DNA from: an uncultured Paracoccaceae bacterium
GTDB lineage: Bacteria > Pseudomonadota > Alphaproteobacteria > Rhodobacterales > Rhodobacteraceae
Direction of reading: 5' to 3'
Assembly (NCBI GenBank): GCA_947489705.1
Contig: CANLEQ010000006.1
Location: forward strand, 124,001-188,000
DNA: 64,000 nucleotides
Shown piece after piece: positions 53,551 to 61,961 of this stretch; the first letter of the stretch is position 1, and each line of letters begins with the position of its first letter. A program made the translations under genes and the position numbers. The notes below the pieces were generated by a model that searched no databases, was not told where the DNA came from, and worked only from the letters and a program-made list of their open reading frames with translations.

Positions 53551-53957
53551 GCGAAATATAATACCTATGGCCCTCCTTCCTGACTCGATTGTGAGGTGCG
53601 CGCGCTTTCGGGCCATGATTCCGTTCTTCCGTTGACGGGAGGGCCAACGATGACGGTTGCGATTCGTCGTCCTCGACGGCGCGGGTTGGCACGCCTCCAA
53701 CGCGCTCGTCGTGCCCGACAACCTTACCCTCGTCCCGCTGCCACCCTACGCCCCGGAGCTGAACCCCATCGAGAACGTCTGGGCCCTACCTGCGCGCCAA
53801 CCGCCTCGCCATCTCCGTCATGGACACCTGGGACGACATCGTCACCGCTGCTGTGACGCCTGGAACTTCTTCGCACAGGAGCAAGACCGCGTCCGATCCA
53901 TCACGAACCGGGACTACGCCAAAGCAGTCAATGGTTAGGGCCGTTGGTATAATTCGC
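53551..53957 (+). mobile_element. IS630-family remnant with degenerate inverted ends
   Basis: The left end 53551-53574 reads gcgaa...tataatacc..ggccct and the reverse complement of the right end (53937-53957) reads gcgaattataccaacggccct; they match with small gaps, as old terminal inverted repeats would. Between them, in about 400 bp, only the C-terminal third of an IS630-type transposase remains. A complete element is about 1.1 kb, so this is an internally deleted copy. Confidence 0.65.
53657..53938 (+). pseudogene. IS630-type transposase, C-terminal fragment with two frameshifts
   Basis: The DDE_3 domain end is recognisable: FVVLDGAGWHASN (second catalytic Asp) and PPYAPELNPIENVW (catalytic Glu region), ending SITNRDYAKAVNG. 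The first catalytic Asp and all N-terminal parts are missing. Near 53788 the frame shifts (YLRANRLAISVMDTWDDIV is read in the next frame) and shifts back near 53862 to AWNFFAQEQDRVRS. It cannot encode an active transposase. Confidence 0.8.
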
Positions 53958-54014
53958 GTTCGGTGGCGGCGCCGAACCACACGCGTTCGGCATTCCTGCG
54001 GACGCGCCTGCCTC

Positions 54015-54745
54015 TCAAGGATGAAGCCGGGATATTCCACCGGCAGTTCCGTGACCTCGTTGAGCCGAGCAATCTCTTCGTTCGACAGACGAACTTCCTT
54101 CGCCGCGATGTTGTCGCGCAGTCGATCGACCCGCTTGGCCCCGATGATCACGCCCGTCACAATCGGCTGATGGAGAAGCCACGCGATCGCGATCTGTGCC
54201 GGAGTGACACCTTTCTCCTCGGCCATCGGGCGCATCGCCTTCAGTGCCGCGGCCAGACGATCGCGGTTGACGGGCGGGAAGTCGAAACTGTCCCGGCGCC
54301 CTCGGCATCGTACTTCCCTGTGAGCATGCCGCCGGCGAGCGGACTCCCGACCATGAGGCCGAGACCTTCGAATTGAAGCAGCGGTACGAGCTCGCACTCC
54401 AGATCGCGATTGGCAAGGTGTAGAACGCCTGAAGCGAGATCGGCCGGTGGAGAACCCGCGCCCTGGCAATGCCGAGCGCCTTCATGATCTGCCACGCCGC
54501 CCAGTTCGATAGCCCGACATGATGGGCATGGCCGCGTGTGTCGAGCGCCTTGAGCGTCTCGTCGATCGGCGTGGCGGGATCGAAACCGTGGATCTGAAAG
54601 AGATCGACGTGATCGAGCTGCAACCGGTCGAGGCTTTCGCGGATCCGGTCGTGCAGATGCCGGCGCGACGTTCCGCGCGCGTTCGGGCCTTCGCCCCCAT
54701 CGCCTTTGTCGCGATCAGCACATCCTCGCGCTTCACCTGCTGCGC
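54015..54745 (-). pseudogene. Aldo/keto reductase pseudogene with several frameshifts
   Basis: Pieces of one aldo/keto reductase appear in different frames in the right order: KREDVLIATK near 54740, then RESLDRLQLDHVDLFQIHG and THRGHAHHVGLSNWAAWQ-like sequence, next VPLLQFEGLGLMVGSPLAGG, then PVNRDRLAAALKAM, VTPAQIAIAWLLHQPI and LNEVTELPVEYPGFILERQ at the C-terminus. At least three frameshifts separate them. The N-terminal catalytic Asp/Tyr region is absent, replaced by aldehyde-dehydrogenase sequence. The 3' end lies about 60 bp from the IS630 remnant. Confidence 0.8.
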
Positions 54746-55125
54746 CCAGGTGTCGCGAAGATCGGTTCGGGCCATCGGGCCGAGGGCCCTACCCCCATCG
54801 GACAGGTCGCCCGTTTCGATTTGCACATGTCTTCTCGGCATAGCGTTCGACGGGCGCCTCGTAATTCCGATCGGTGACGATGAACCGCTTCCCCATTCCC
54901 GCAGGTTTGGCCGTTATCGTAGATCCTCGCCGCAACGCGAGCATCGACGGCCACGTCGAGACCGGCATCGGCGAGCACCGGACGGGCGTCGTTCGATCCG
55001 AGTTCGAGGACGGATTTCTCCGTGCCCGGCCGCCTTCTGCGCGACGATCCTGCCCGCGCGATTGCTGCCCGTCAACGTCACACCGCGCACGCCTGGCTGA
55101 CATCGCGCAAGGGGGCCGGGCAACG
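54745..55125 (-). pseudogene. Aldehyde dehydrogenase (SSADH-like) internal fragment, frameshifted
   Basis: An internal piece of an aldehyde dehydrogenase, in order: VRGVTLTGSNRAGRIVAQKA, VLADAGLDVAVDA, RVAARIYDNGQTCG (catalytic Cys region), KRFIVTDRNYEAPVERYAE, and RALGPMARTDLRDTWAQQV. It changes frame at least three times, lacks both ends, and runs without a break into aldo/keto reductase sequence at about 54745. Both are clearly dead and were joined by deletion or recombination. Confidence 0.75.
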
Positions 55126-55180
55126 TCCGCGCCGCGCCTCGGAAGCGGGGGCGCGAGCGGCTGGCACGCGCGTGCGTCCG

Positions 55181-56980
55181 TCAGGCGGCCCCCATCCGCG
55201 ACGGCTTGTCCGGTGCCCCCGCGACACGGTGGCCTCCGGCCACCTCGCGAAGGGAGATGCGCGCGGGACCGCGGCCGACGGGAAAGATCGGGCTTGCCTC
55301 CTCGATACCGGTCGTGTCGGGCAGCGGCGGGCGTCGCCGCGCGGGGTCGGGCACCGGAACCGCGGTGAGCAGGCGTTTGGTGTAGAGATGCTGCGAATTG
55401 AGCATCACCGCGTCCCGCGGTCCTTCTTCCATCACCTGCCCCAGCCGCATGACCATCACCCGATCGGCAACCTGTTCGATCACCGCCATGTCGTGGCTGA
55501 TGAAGAGATAGGAGAGCCCGTCTTCCTCCTGCAGCTCCTGCAGGAGGTCGAGCACCTGTGCCTGAACGCTCACGTCCAGCGCCGAGACGCTCTCATCCGC
55601 GACGATGACCTTGGGCGACAGCGACAATGCACGCGCAATGCAGACCCGCTGGCGTTGTCCGCCCGAGAATTCGTGGGGGTAGCGCGACAGCATGTCGGGC
55701 GAGAGACCCACCCGCCGGAACAGCCATTCCGCCCGGTCGTCGAGTTCCGATCCCCGCGCCAGCCCGTGGACACGCATCGGCTCGACCACCTGCTCGCCGA
55801 CGGTCATGCGTGCATCCAGCGACGCGCCGGGATCCTGAAAGACCATCTGGATGTCGCGCAGGACCGGGCGCATCATCGTCCGCGAGCGGCCCTGCGTCTG
55901 GACCCCGTTGACCCGAACCGATCCCTGCCACGGGACGAGCCCCAGAAGCGCCTTGCCGATGGTCGATTTCCCGCATCCCGACTCGCCCACCAGCGCCAGG
56001 GTCTCGCGCTCGCGGATGTGAAACGAGACCCCCTCGACCGCGTGCACCCGCGCGATCGCCCGCCCGAGCAGGCCGCCGGTGATATCGAAGCGGACGCTGA
56101 GGTCGTCCACCTCGACGATCTTCCTGCGCTCGTCTCCGGCCGGGCGGGCCGGCGCGGTGCCGAGCCGGGGAACCGCGGCCAGCAGCGTGCGCGCATATTC
56201 CGTTTGCGGGGCGGCGAAGAGCTCGGTGACCGGCGCGGCCTCTTCCTGCCGTCCCTGGCGCAGCACGATGACGCGGTCCGCCATCTCGGCCACCACGCCC
56301 ATGTCGTGGGTGATCATCAGAACGGCGGTGCCGTTGCGGGATTGCAGGGCCCGGATCAGCTCGAGGATCTCGGCCTGCACGGTCACGTCCAGCGCCGTGG
56401 TCGGCTCGTCCGCGATCAGGATCTCCGGGTCGCAGGCGAGGGCGATCGCGATCATCACGCGCTGCCGCATCCCGCCAGAAAGCTCGTGGGGATATTGCTT
56501 CAGCCGTCGCTCGGGCTCGGTCAGGCGGACGTCCCGGAGCAGCCCGAGCGCGCGCTTCGGCGCATCGGCACGTCCGCAGACCCCGTGTTCAAGCAGCACT
56601 TCGACGAGCTGGCTCTGCACCGTCATCAGCGGATTGAGCGAGGTCATCGGCTCCTGAAAGATCATCGCGATCCGGGCGGAGCGTATCCGGCGATATCCAT
56701 GTTCGTCGAGGGCGGTCAGATCGACGTCGCCCAGCCGGATCGACCCGCCGGCGACCCGCGCCATGGGTTTCGGCAAAAGGCCCATGATCGCGAGCGCCGT
56801 CATCGATTTGCCCGAGCCACTTTCGCCGGCAAGGGCGAGCGTCTCGCCGGGCACGAGATCGAAGGACAATCCGTCGAGGACCGTCTTCGCGCCCGCTTCG
56901 GTCGCCACCTGGACCTTCAGGTCCCGCACCGTCAGGAGGGGCCGTCTCCCGGCCCCTCCCGTATCCTGCCCGAACGTCAT
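55181..56980 (-). CDS. Two-domain peptide-type ABC ATPase (DppD-DppF fusion, GsiA-like)
   Basis: A 599-aa protein with two complete nucleotide-binding domains. Domain 1 (about residues 14-265) has [17 protein letters not shown] and ADEPTTALD; domain 2 (about 290-540) has [17 protein letters not shown] and ADESVSALD. This matches GsiA/YejF-type fusions of DppD and DppF. It overlaps the formamidase start by ATGA and is the last gene of the AmiC-led operon, powering the DppBC-type permeases upstream. The last 60 residues are arginine/proline-rich and not conserved. Confidence 0.9.
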   Translation of the reverse strand: MTFGQDTGGAGRRPLLTVRDLKVQVATEAGAKTVLDGLSFDLVPGETLALAGESGSGKSMTALAIMGLLPKPMARVAGGSIRLGDVDLTALDEHGYRRIRSARIAMIFQEPMTSLNPLMTVQSQLVEVLLEHGVCGRADAPKRALGLLRDVRLTEPERRLKQYPHELSGGMRQRVMIAIALACDPEILIADEPTTALDVTVQAEILELIRALQSRNGTAVLMITHDMGVVAEMADRVIVLRQGRQEEAAPVTELFAAPQTEYARTLLAAVPRLGTAPARPAGDERRKIVEVDDLSVRFDITGGLLGRAIARVHAVEGVSFHIRERETLALVGESGCGKSTIGKALLGLVPWQGSVRVNGVQTQGRSRTMMRPVLRDIQMVFQDPGASLDARMTVGEQVVEPMRVHGLARGSELDDRAEWLFRRVGLSPDMLSRYPHEFSGGQRQRVCIARALSLSPKVIVADESVSALDVSVQAQVLDLLQELQEEDGLSYLFISHDMAVIEQVADRVMVMRLGQVMEEGPRDAVMLNSQHLYTKRLLTAVPVPDPARRRPPLPDTTGIEEASPIFPVGRGPARISLREVAGGHRVAGAPDKPSRMGAA

Positions 56981-57918
56981 TCCAGGACAAGCCGCGGGAA
57001 GTAGAACGACACGACCCAGTTCGGCATGTCCACGATCTCGGATATCCGGAGATCCCCCGCGACCGAGCAGAGCAGATAGGCGTCCTCGGCCGAGAACCCG
57101 TGATGCTTGCCCAGCAGATCGACCATGGCCGAGACGGCATCCCTGGCGCCGCTCATCATGTCGGGCCCGATCCCCGTCGTCACCTCGTAGCCCTTAGCAT
57201 CGAGATGGCGCGTCACCGGGCCCGGCGTGGTAAAGCGCGGAAAGGCGAGCTTCTCCTGCTTCACCAGGTCCAGCGTGATCTCGACGTCCATCGGACTTTC
57301 GATGGCCGTCCCGCAGACCTCGCCATCGCCCTGCGCCGCATGCGTGTCCCCGATCGAGAAGAGCGCCCCCGCGACCTCGACCGGCAGATAGAGCGTGGTC
57401 CCCGCGGCGAGATCGCGGATATCGAGGTTTCCGCCCATGCGCCGCGGCGGCACGACGGAATGAAGCCCGGGCTCCGCCGGAGCGAGGCCGATCGTTCCCG
57501 CGAAGGGCTTCAGGGGGACCTTCGCGAGATCGGAGAAAAGTGCGGGTTCAAGACTGTCCGGGTCGTAGTCCCAGACCTTCAGATGCGGTTCGGTGAACTG
57601 GTCGGCAAGCAGACCGAAGCCCGGAATGTTCGCCGTCCAGCCGAAGCCCGACGGGTGGAACGCCTCGATCTGCACCTTCAGCACGTCTCCCGGCTCGGCC
57701 CCGTCGACATAGACAGGACCTGTGACCGGGTTGATCTTGCCGAAATCCAGGCTCGGCACGTCGGCCGAGACGCTGTCCTTCGTGAACTGGCCGCCCGAAC
57801 TGTCGAGGCACTGGAAATGCAGGCGACTGCCGGGGGCGACCGTCCGGGCGGGCGGGATCGAATGATCCCACCCGTGATGGTGATGGCCGTGGATCGTGTA
57901 ATCGCAATTCTTGCACAT
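56977..57918 (-). CDS. fmdA: Acetamidase/formamidase family amidohydrolase
   Basis: A 313-aa enzyme of the FmdA_AmdA family, which hydrolyses formamide or short amides to ammonia and the acid. It has the family signature near the N-terminus, HGHHHHGWDHSIPPARTVAPG, and GDTHAAQGDGEVCGTAIE with the metal-binding Asp and His. The very start also carries CKNC. It lies in an operon with an AmiC-type amide sensor and AmiR, which supports an amide substrate. It ends overlapping the ATPase gene and starts 6 bp after the binding-protein gene. Confidence 0.9.
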   Translation of the reverse strand: MCKNCDYTIHGHHHHGWDHSIPPARTVAPGSRLHFQCLDSSGGQFTKDSVSADVPSLDFGKINPVTGPVYVDGAEPGDVLKVQIEAFHPSGFGWTANIPGFGLLADQFTEPHLKVWDYDPDSLEPALFSDLAKVPLKPFAGTIGLAPAEPGLHSVVPPRRMGGNLDIRDLAAGTTLYLPVEVAGALFSIGDTHAAQGDGEVCGTAIESPMDVEITLDLVKQEKLAFPRFTTPGPVTRHLDAKGYEVTTGIGPDMMSGARDAVSAMVDLLGKHHGFSAEDAYLLCSVAGDLRISEIVDMPNWVVSFYFPRLVLE

Positions 57919-57924
57919 GTCGGA

Positions 57925-59538
57925 TCACTGAGCCCCCGTCGCATGGATATAGTCGTAGTTCACGGGGATATGGACCGGATCGACAAAGAGGCTATCGTCG
58001 CCCGCGACGCGGTCGGAATGCAGGGTGAACCGCTGCTCGTTGAAGACCGGAACCCAAGGCGCGTCCTCCATGATGTCGAGATAGATCTGGCGCCAGGCCT
58101 CCTCGCGTCCCGCCTCGTCGCCGACCATCGCGTCTGCGTCGGAGGCCCGTTGGTCGATCTCCTCGTTGCAGTACCACGACCAGTTCCAGCCGCCCGGCGT
58201 CGCACCGGCACAGCCCAGGATCGGCCCGTAGAAGTTGGACGGGTCCGGGAAGTCGGCGATCCAGGCCATGCCGCCCGACCAGATCATCGGGGCCTGGTCC
58301 GCCTCGCCGCCCGCCGCGATCACGTTCGATTGCGCAAGGCTGCGGATCTCGGCATTGACGCCGATCTGGCTGAGGTCCTGCTGGATCGCCTGGGCGATGC
58401 GCGGGTTGGGATCGACGTTCATCACGTAAAGCTCGGTGTCGAACCCGTCGGCAAACCCAGCATCGGCCAGCATCTGCTGGGCCGCTTCGGGATCGTAGGC
58501 ATAGCCGTCGTAATCCTCGGCGTAACCCGGCATCGTGGGCGGCAGCGGCTGGTTCGCCGGCACGGCGCGCCCGTTGATCATCTGGACGATGCGGTCCTTG
58601 TTGATCGCCATGTTGATGGCCTTGCGCACCTCGACATTGTCGAACGGCGCCATCCGGGTGTTCATCGTGATGTAGCCGGTCTGAAGCTGTCCGCCTTCGA
58701 CGATCTGGTCCTCGTACTCGGCATCGTTCATGACTTGCAGGAACTGCGCGGGGGGGATGCCGTCGCCGGGCACGTCCGCACCGCCGTTCTGCAGGCGCAG
58801 CAGGGCCACCGTCGGGTCGAGACCGATATCGAAGGTCACCTGATCGAGCTTGGGTACGCCCTCCCGGTGATACTCCTCGAACCGCTCGAAGACGAGGCGT
58901 TGGCCGGGCGTCCATTCAGCAAGGCGGAACGCGCCCGAGCCGACGGGCTGGCGTCCGAAATCGTCGCCTGCCTCTTCCACGGCCTCCTGCGGCACGATCG
59001 ACGCGAAGTTCAGCGCCATGACGTGGCCGAAGGTCGCGTCGGGGCGCGAAAGGGTGATCGCGACGGTCTTGTCGTCCATGACCTCGATGCCCGAAAGCCC
59101 CTCTCCCTCACCGGCATTCCACGCATCGAAGCCCTCGATCATCGAGAAGAACCCCGCACCGGGGCTGCGCGTCTCGGGGTTCGTCACCCGCCCCAGCGAG
59201 TATTTCACGTCTTCGGCGGTGATCTCGCGCCCATTGTGGAACGTAATCCCGTCCTTGAGCACGAAGGTATGGGTCAGCCCGTCCTCGCTGATCTCGTGAC
59301 TTTCGGCGAGTTCGTTGCGCAACGTGGTCGTGCCGGGCTTGTAGCCCATCAGCCCGTCGAAGAGCGATTTGATCATGGACCAGTTCTGCCAGTCATAGCC
59401 GATCGCAGGGTCGAGCGTCGCCACGTCGTCCTGATAGGTCACGACCATCTCGCCGCCCTGCGCCGCGTCCTCGTTCACCTGTGCGAGCGCGCCGCCGGCC
59501 GTCAGGGCGAGCGCCGAGGAAAGAAGCAATCTTTTCAT
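57925..59538 (-). CDS. Peptide-type ABC transporter substrate-binding protein (SBP_bac_5)
   Basis: A 537-aa periplasmic protein with a Sec signal peptide (MKRLLLSSALALTAGGALAQ). The mature domain has ATLDPAIGYDWQNWS, THTFVLKDGITFHNGREIT and AINMAINKDRIVQ, typical of the family 5 binding proteins. It follows the DppB-type permease gene by 19 bp, so here the binding protein is not first in the operon. The ligand may be an amide-bearing peptide or N-formyl compound (inference from the amidase and sensor). Confidence 0.9.
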   Translation of the reverse strand: MKRLLLSSALALTAGGALAQVNEDAAQGGEMVVTYQDDVATLDPAIGYDWQNWSMIKSLFDGLMGYKPGTTTLRNELAESHEISEDGLTHTFVLKDGITFHNGREITAEDVKYSLGRVTNPETRSPGAGFFSMIEGFDAWNAGEGEGLSGIEVMDDKTVAITLSRPDATFGHVMALNFASIVPQEAVEEAGDDFGRQPVGSGAFRLAEWTPGQRLVFERFEEYHREGVPKLDQVTFDIGLDPTVALLRLQNGGADVPGDGIPPAQFLQVMNDAEYEDQIVEGGQLQTGYITMNTRMAPFDNVEVRKAINMAINKDRIVQMINGRAVPANQPLPPTMPGYAEDYDGYAYDPEAAQQMLADAGFADGFDTELYVMNVDPNPRIAQAIQQDLSQIGVNAEIRSLAQSNVIAAGGEADQAPMIWSGGMAWIADFPDPSNFYGPILGCAGATPGGWNWSWYCNEEIDQRASDADAMVGDEAGREEAWRQIYLDIMEDAPWVPVFNEQRFTLHSDRVAGDDSLFVDPVHIPVNYDYIHATGAQ

Positions 59539-59557
59539 GTTTTTTCTCCGCTGTTGG

Positions 59558-60478
59558 TCATTTCGTCTTGATTCTGGGGTCGATCAGGGGCGCCACGAGA
59601 TCGGCGAGCAGATTGCCCAGCACGATGGCGGTGGCCGAGACCATGGTGACGCCCATGATCACGGGGATGTCGACGCGCTGGATGGCCTGCCAGGCAAGCT
59701 GCCCGATTCCGGGCCAGCCGAAGACGCTCTCCACCACGACGATACCGGACATGAAAAGGCCGATATCGATCCCGATCATGGCGATGATCGGCAGGATCGC
59801 GTTGGGCATCACGTGGCGCGTGACGATGCGGAGCTTCGACAGCCCCTTGGCCCGCGCGGTTCGCACCAGATCCTGATTGAGCACGTCGATCATCGAAGAA
59901 CGCATCATGCGCGAGTACCACCCCGCCCCGAGAAGCCCGAGCGTGATCGACGGGAGCACGAAATGCGCAGGCGTGCCGTAGCCGCCGATCGGGAACCACC
60001 CCAGCTGCACGGCAAACACGTAGAGGAGCAGGATGCCGATGACGAATTGCGGCGCCGAAATCGCCACGAACGAGAAGATCATCAGCGAATGATCCGCCGG
60101 CCGGTTGCGCCGGAGCGCCGCCACCACGCCGATGGTCAGCCCGATGATCAGTTCCGTCACGATCGCCGTCACCATCAGCATCAGGCTCGCCGGCAGCCGC
60201 GCCCATATCAGCGACGAAACCTCGGCCCGCTGCAGGTAGGAGCGCCCCATATCCCCCTGGAAGAGCCCGGTGAGATATCGCCAGTACTGCACGAAAAGCG
60301 GATCGTTCAGCCCCAGCTGGTCGCGGATATTGGCTACCGTCTCGGCCGTGGCCGACCGCCCTGCGATCTGCCGGGCCGGATCGGCCGGCACGAGATAGAG
60401 CAGCACGAAGGTCACGAAGGTGATCCCCAGCAGGATCAGCGCGCTCTCGAACAGGCGGCGGGCCAGATAGGCGGTCAT
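59558..60478 (-). CDS. Peptide-type ABC permease (DppB-like)
   Basis: A 306-aa permease starting MTAYLARRLFESALILLGITF, with the DppB pattern VPADPARQIAG, GLFQGDMGRSY and the EAA loop VRTARAKGLSKLRIVTRHVMPN. The ATG (60478) shares one base with the stop of the DppC-like gene (TGATG), so translation is coupled. The upstream continuation to 60589 is not part of the gene. Confidence 0.92.
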   Translation of the reverse strand: MTAYLARRLFESALILLGITFVTFVLLYLVPADPARQIAGRSATAETVANIRDQLGLNDPLFVQYWRYLTGLFQGDMGRSYLQRAEVSSLIWARLPASLMLMVTAIVTELIIGLTIGVVAALRRNRPADHSLMIFSFVAISAPQFVIGILLLYVFAVQLGWFPIGGYGTPAHFVLPSITLGLLGAGWYSRMMRSSMIDVLNQDLVRTARAKGLSKLRIVTRHVMPNAILPIIAMIGIDIGLFMSGIVVVESVFGWPGIGQLAWQAIQRVDIPVIMGVTMVSATAIVLGNLLADLVAPLIDPRIKTK

Positions 60479-61374
60479 CAGTGCCGTCCCTTCAGCGTCG
60501 GGTCGAGGATGTCGCGCAGCGCGTCGCCCACGAGGTTGAACGCGAGCGCCAGCAGCACGATCAGCAGCCCGGGAAAGAACACCAGCCACGGCGCGGTCGA
60601 GAAATAGGTCTGGTTCTCGAAGATGATGTTGCCCCAGGAGGGCATCGGCGGCTGCACGCCCACGCCCAGATAGCTCAGCGTCGCCTCCAAAAGCACGGTC
60701 GTGGAAATTCCCAGCGTCCCGAAGACGATGATCGACGACAGCAGATGCGGCAGCAGGTGCCGCCCGAGGATCCTGAGCGGCCCCGATCCGATGGCGCGCT
60801 GGACCTGGATGAACTCGCGCTCGGCTAGGCTGCGCGTTTCGGTATAGATCACGCGGCTCATCTGCACCCAGTTCACCATCGCGATGACCAGCGCCACGAT
60901 CATCAGCGACGGCTGGAAGATCGCGGCCAGCACGATGGCGAGCAACAGCGCCGGGAAGGCCATCATCAGGTCGGTGAAGCGCATCAGGATCGCCGCAATC
61001 CAGCCGCCGAAATACCCCGCGGTGATGCCGACGCCCGCGCCCAGCAGAACCGCGATGCCATTGGCCACGACCCCGATGATCAGCGACGTCCGCGTCCCGA
61101 GGATCAGGCGAGAGGCGAGATCGCGCCCCAGGAGATCCGAGCCCAGCAGGTAATCTCCGCCCGGCGGCAGGGGGCCGCCCATGAGGCTGAGGCCCTCGAA
61201 GCTCTGCTCGAAGGGATCATGCGGCATGATCCAGGGCGCGAAGACCGCGGCGAAGACCATCAACGCGATGACGACGAGGCCGAATGCCGCGCGCGGTCGG
61301 CGTACGAGCTCGCCCAATACCGCGCGGGGGCGCGAGACGCGCGGAACCGCGGCCGGTCCGCTCGCCACGCTCAT
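60478..61374 (-). CDS. Peptide-type ABC permease (DppC-like)
   Basis: A 298-aa permease with a cytoplasmic N-terminal arm, first helix, then PWIMPHDPFEQSF and LLGSDLLGRDLASRLILG, both typical of DppC, and the EAA loop RAIGSGPLRILGRHLLPH. ATG at 61374 overlaps the AmiR-like stop by ATGA, so transport genes follow the regulators in a single transcript. Confidence 0.92.
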   Translation of the reverse strand: MSVASGPAAVPRVSRPRAVLGELVRRPRAAFGLVVIALMVFAAVFAPWIMPHDPFEQSFEGLSLMGGPLPPGGDYLLGSDLLGRDLASRLILGTRTSLIIGVVANGIAVLLGAGVGITAGYFGGWIAAILMRFTDLMMAFPALLLAIVLAAIFQPSLMIVALVIAMVNWVQMSRVIYTETRSLAEREFIQVQRAIGSGPLRILGRHLLPHLLSSIIVFGTLGISTTVLLEATLSYLGVGVQPPMPSWGNIIFENQTYFSTAPWLVFFPGLLIVLLALAFNLVGDALRDILDPTLKGRH

Positions 61375-61961
61375 CGCTTGCCCGCCCGCGCCGACAGCCG
61401 CTCGGCCAGCAGAAGGGTCGCGGCCTCCTCGAGCGGGACCTGCGCGACCATCGCCATGGCTCGCAACTTCTTGAGCGCCAGCGCCTCGCTGCCGCATTCG
61501 GGCATGAGCGCAAGGACCGCGCGGATCACGTCCAACCGGCCGGCCCTCTGCCGGGCGACTTCGCGCGTGGCGGCCGACCGGTCCGCCTTGGCGGCGAAGG
61601 TCTCGTGCGCGATCACCAGGGCCGAGAACAGGTTGCCGAGTGCGGAGACCGGCAGGTAGGCATCGAGCCCCTGCCCCAGCGCCCAGGCGAGCCGTCCCGG
61701 ACTTTCCGAGCCCACCAGCCCGATGAGGGGCACCGGTGCTGCGCCCGCTTCCCAAGGAAACTGCCCGTCATGGCCCGTATCGATGTCGAGAATGACCATG
61801 TCGGTCTCCGCGGCCATCGACGCGTCGAGATCGCCGCGATGCGGCAGCGCCCGGATCCCCAGACGCTCGCAGCGCTCGACCACCCGGCGCATCGGCTCGT
61901 CCGAGCGGTGCAGGACGATCGCGGTCAGCCCGGCGAAATTGTGGAGGGGAAAACGGCTCAC
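61371..61961 (-). CDS. amiR: AmiR-like ANTAR-domain antiterminator
   Basis: A 196-aa protein with an N-terminal pseudo-receiver region (about residues 1-115) and a C-terminal ANTAR RNA-binding helix set (about 137-190, VIRAVLALMPECGSEALALKKLRAMAM). In Pseudomonas AmiR lets transcription pass terminators in the amidase leader, and is held inactive by AmiC when no amide is bound. Here it overlaps the AmiC-like gene by ATGA and is followed by amide/peptide import genes and a formamidase, so it may control its own operon. Confidence 0.87.
   Translation of the reverse strand: MSRFPLHNFAGLTAIVLHRSDEPMRRVVERCERLGIRALPHRGDLDASMAAETDMVILDIDTGHDGQFPWEAGAAPVPLIGLVGSESPGRLAWALGQGLDAYLPVSALGNLFSALVIAHETFAAKADRSAATREVARQRAGRLDVIRAVLALMPECGSEALALKKLRAMAMVAQVPLEEAATLLLAERLSARAGKR

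Noticed and set aside
53786-54469. Intact minus-strand gene of 227 codons across the AKR region
   Set aside because: Only its central part is reductase sequence; both ends are out-of-frame, and the remaining enzyme pieces lie in other frames, so it is a pseudogene.
56977-57918. Histidine run near the formamidase N-terminus as an engineered tag
   Set aside because: HGHHHHGWD is part of the natural FmdA/AmdA family signature, not a cloning artefact.
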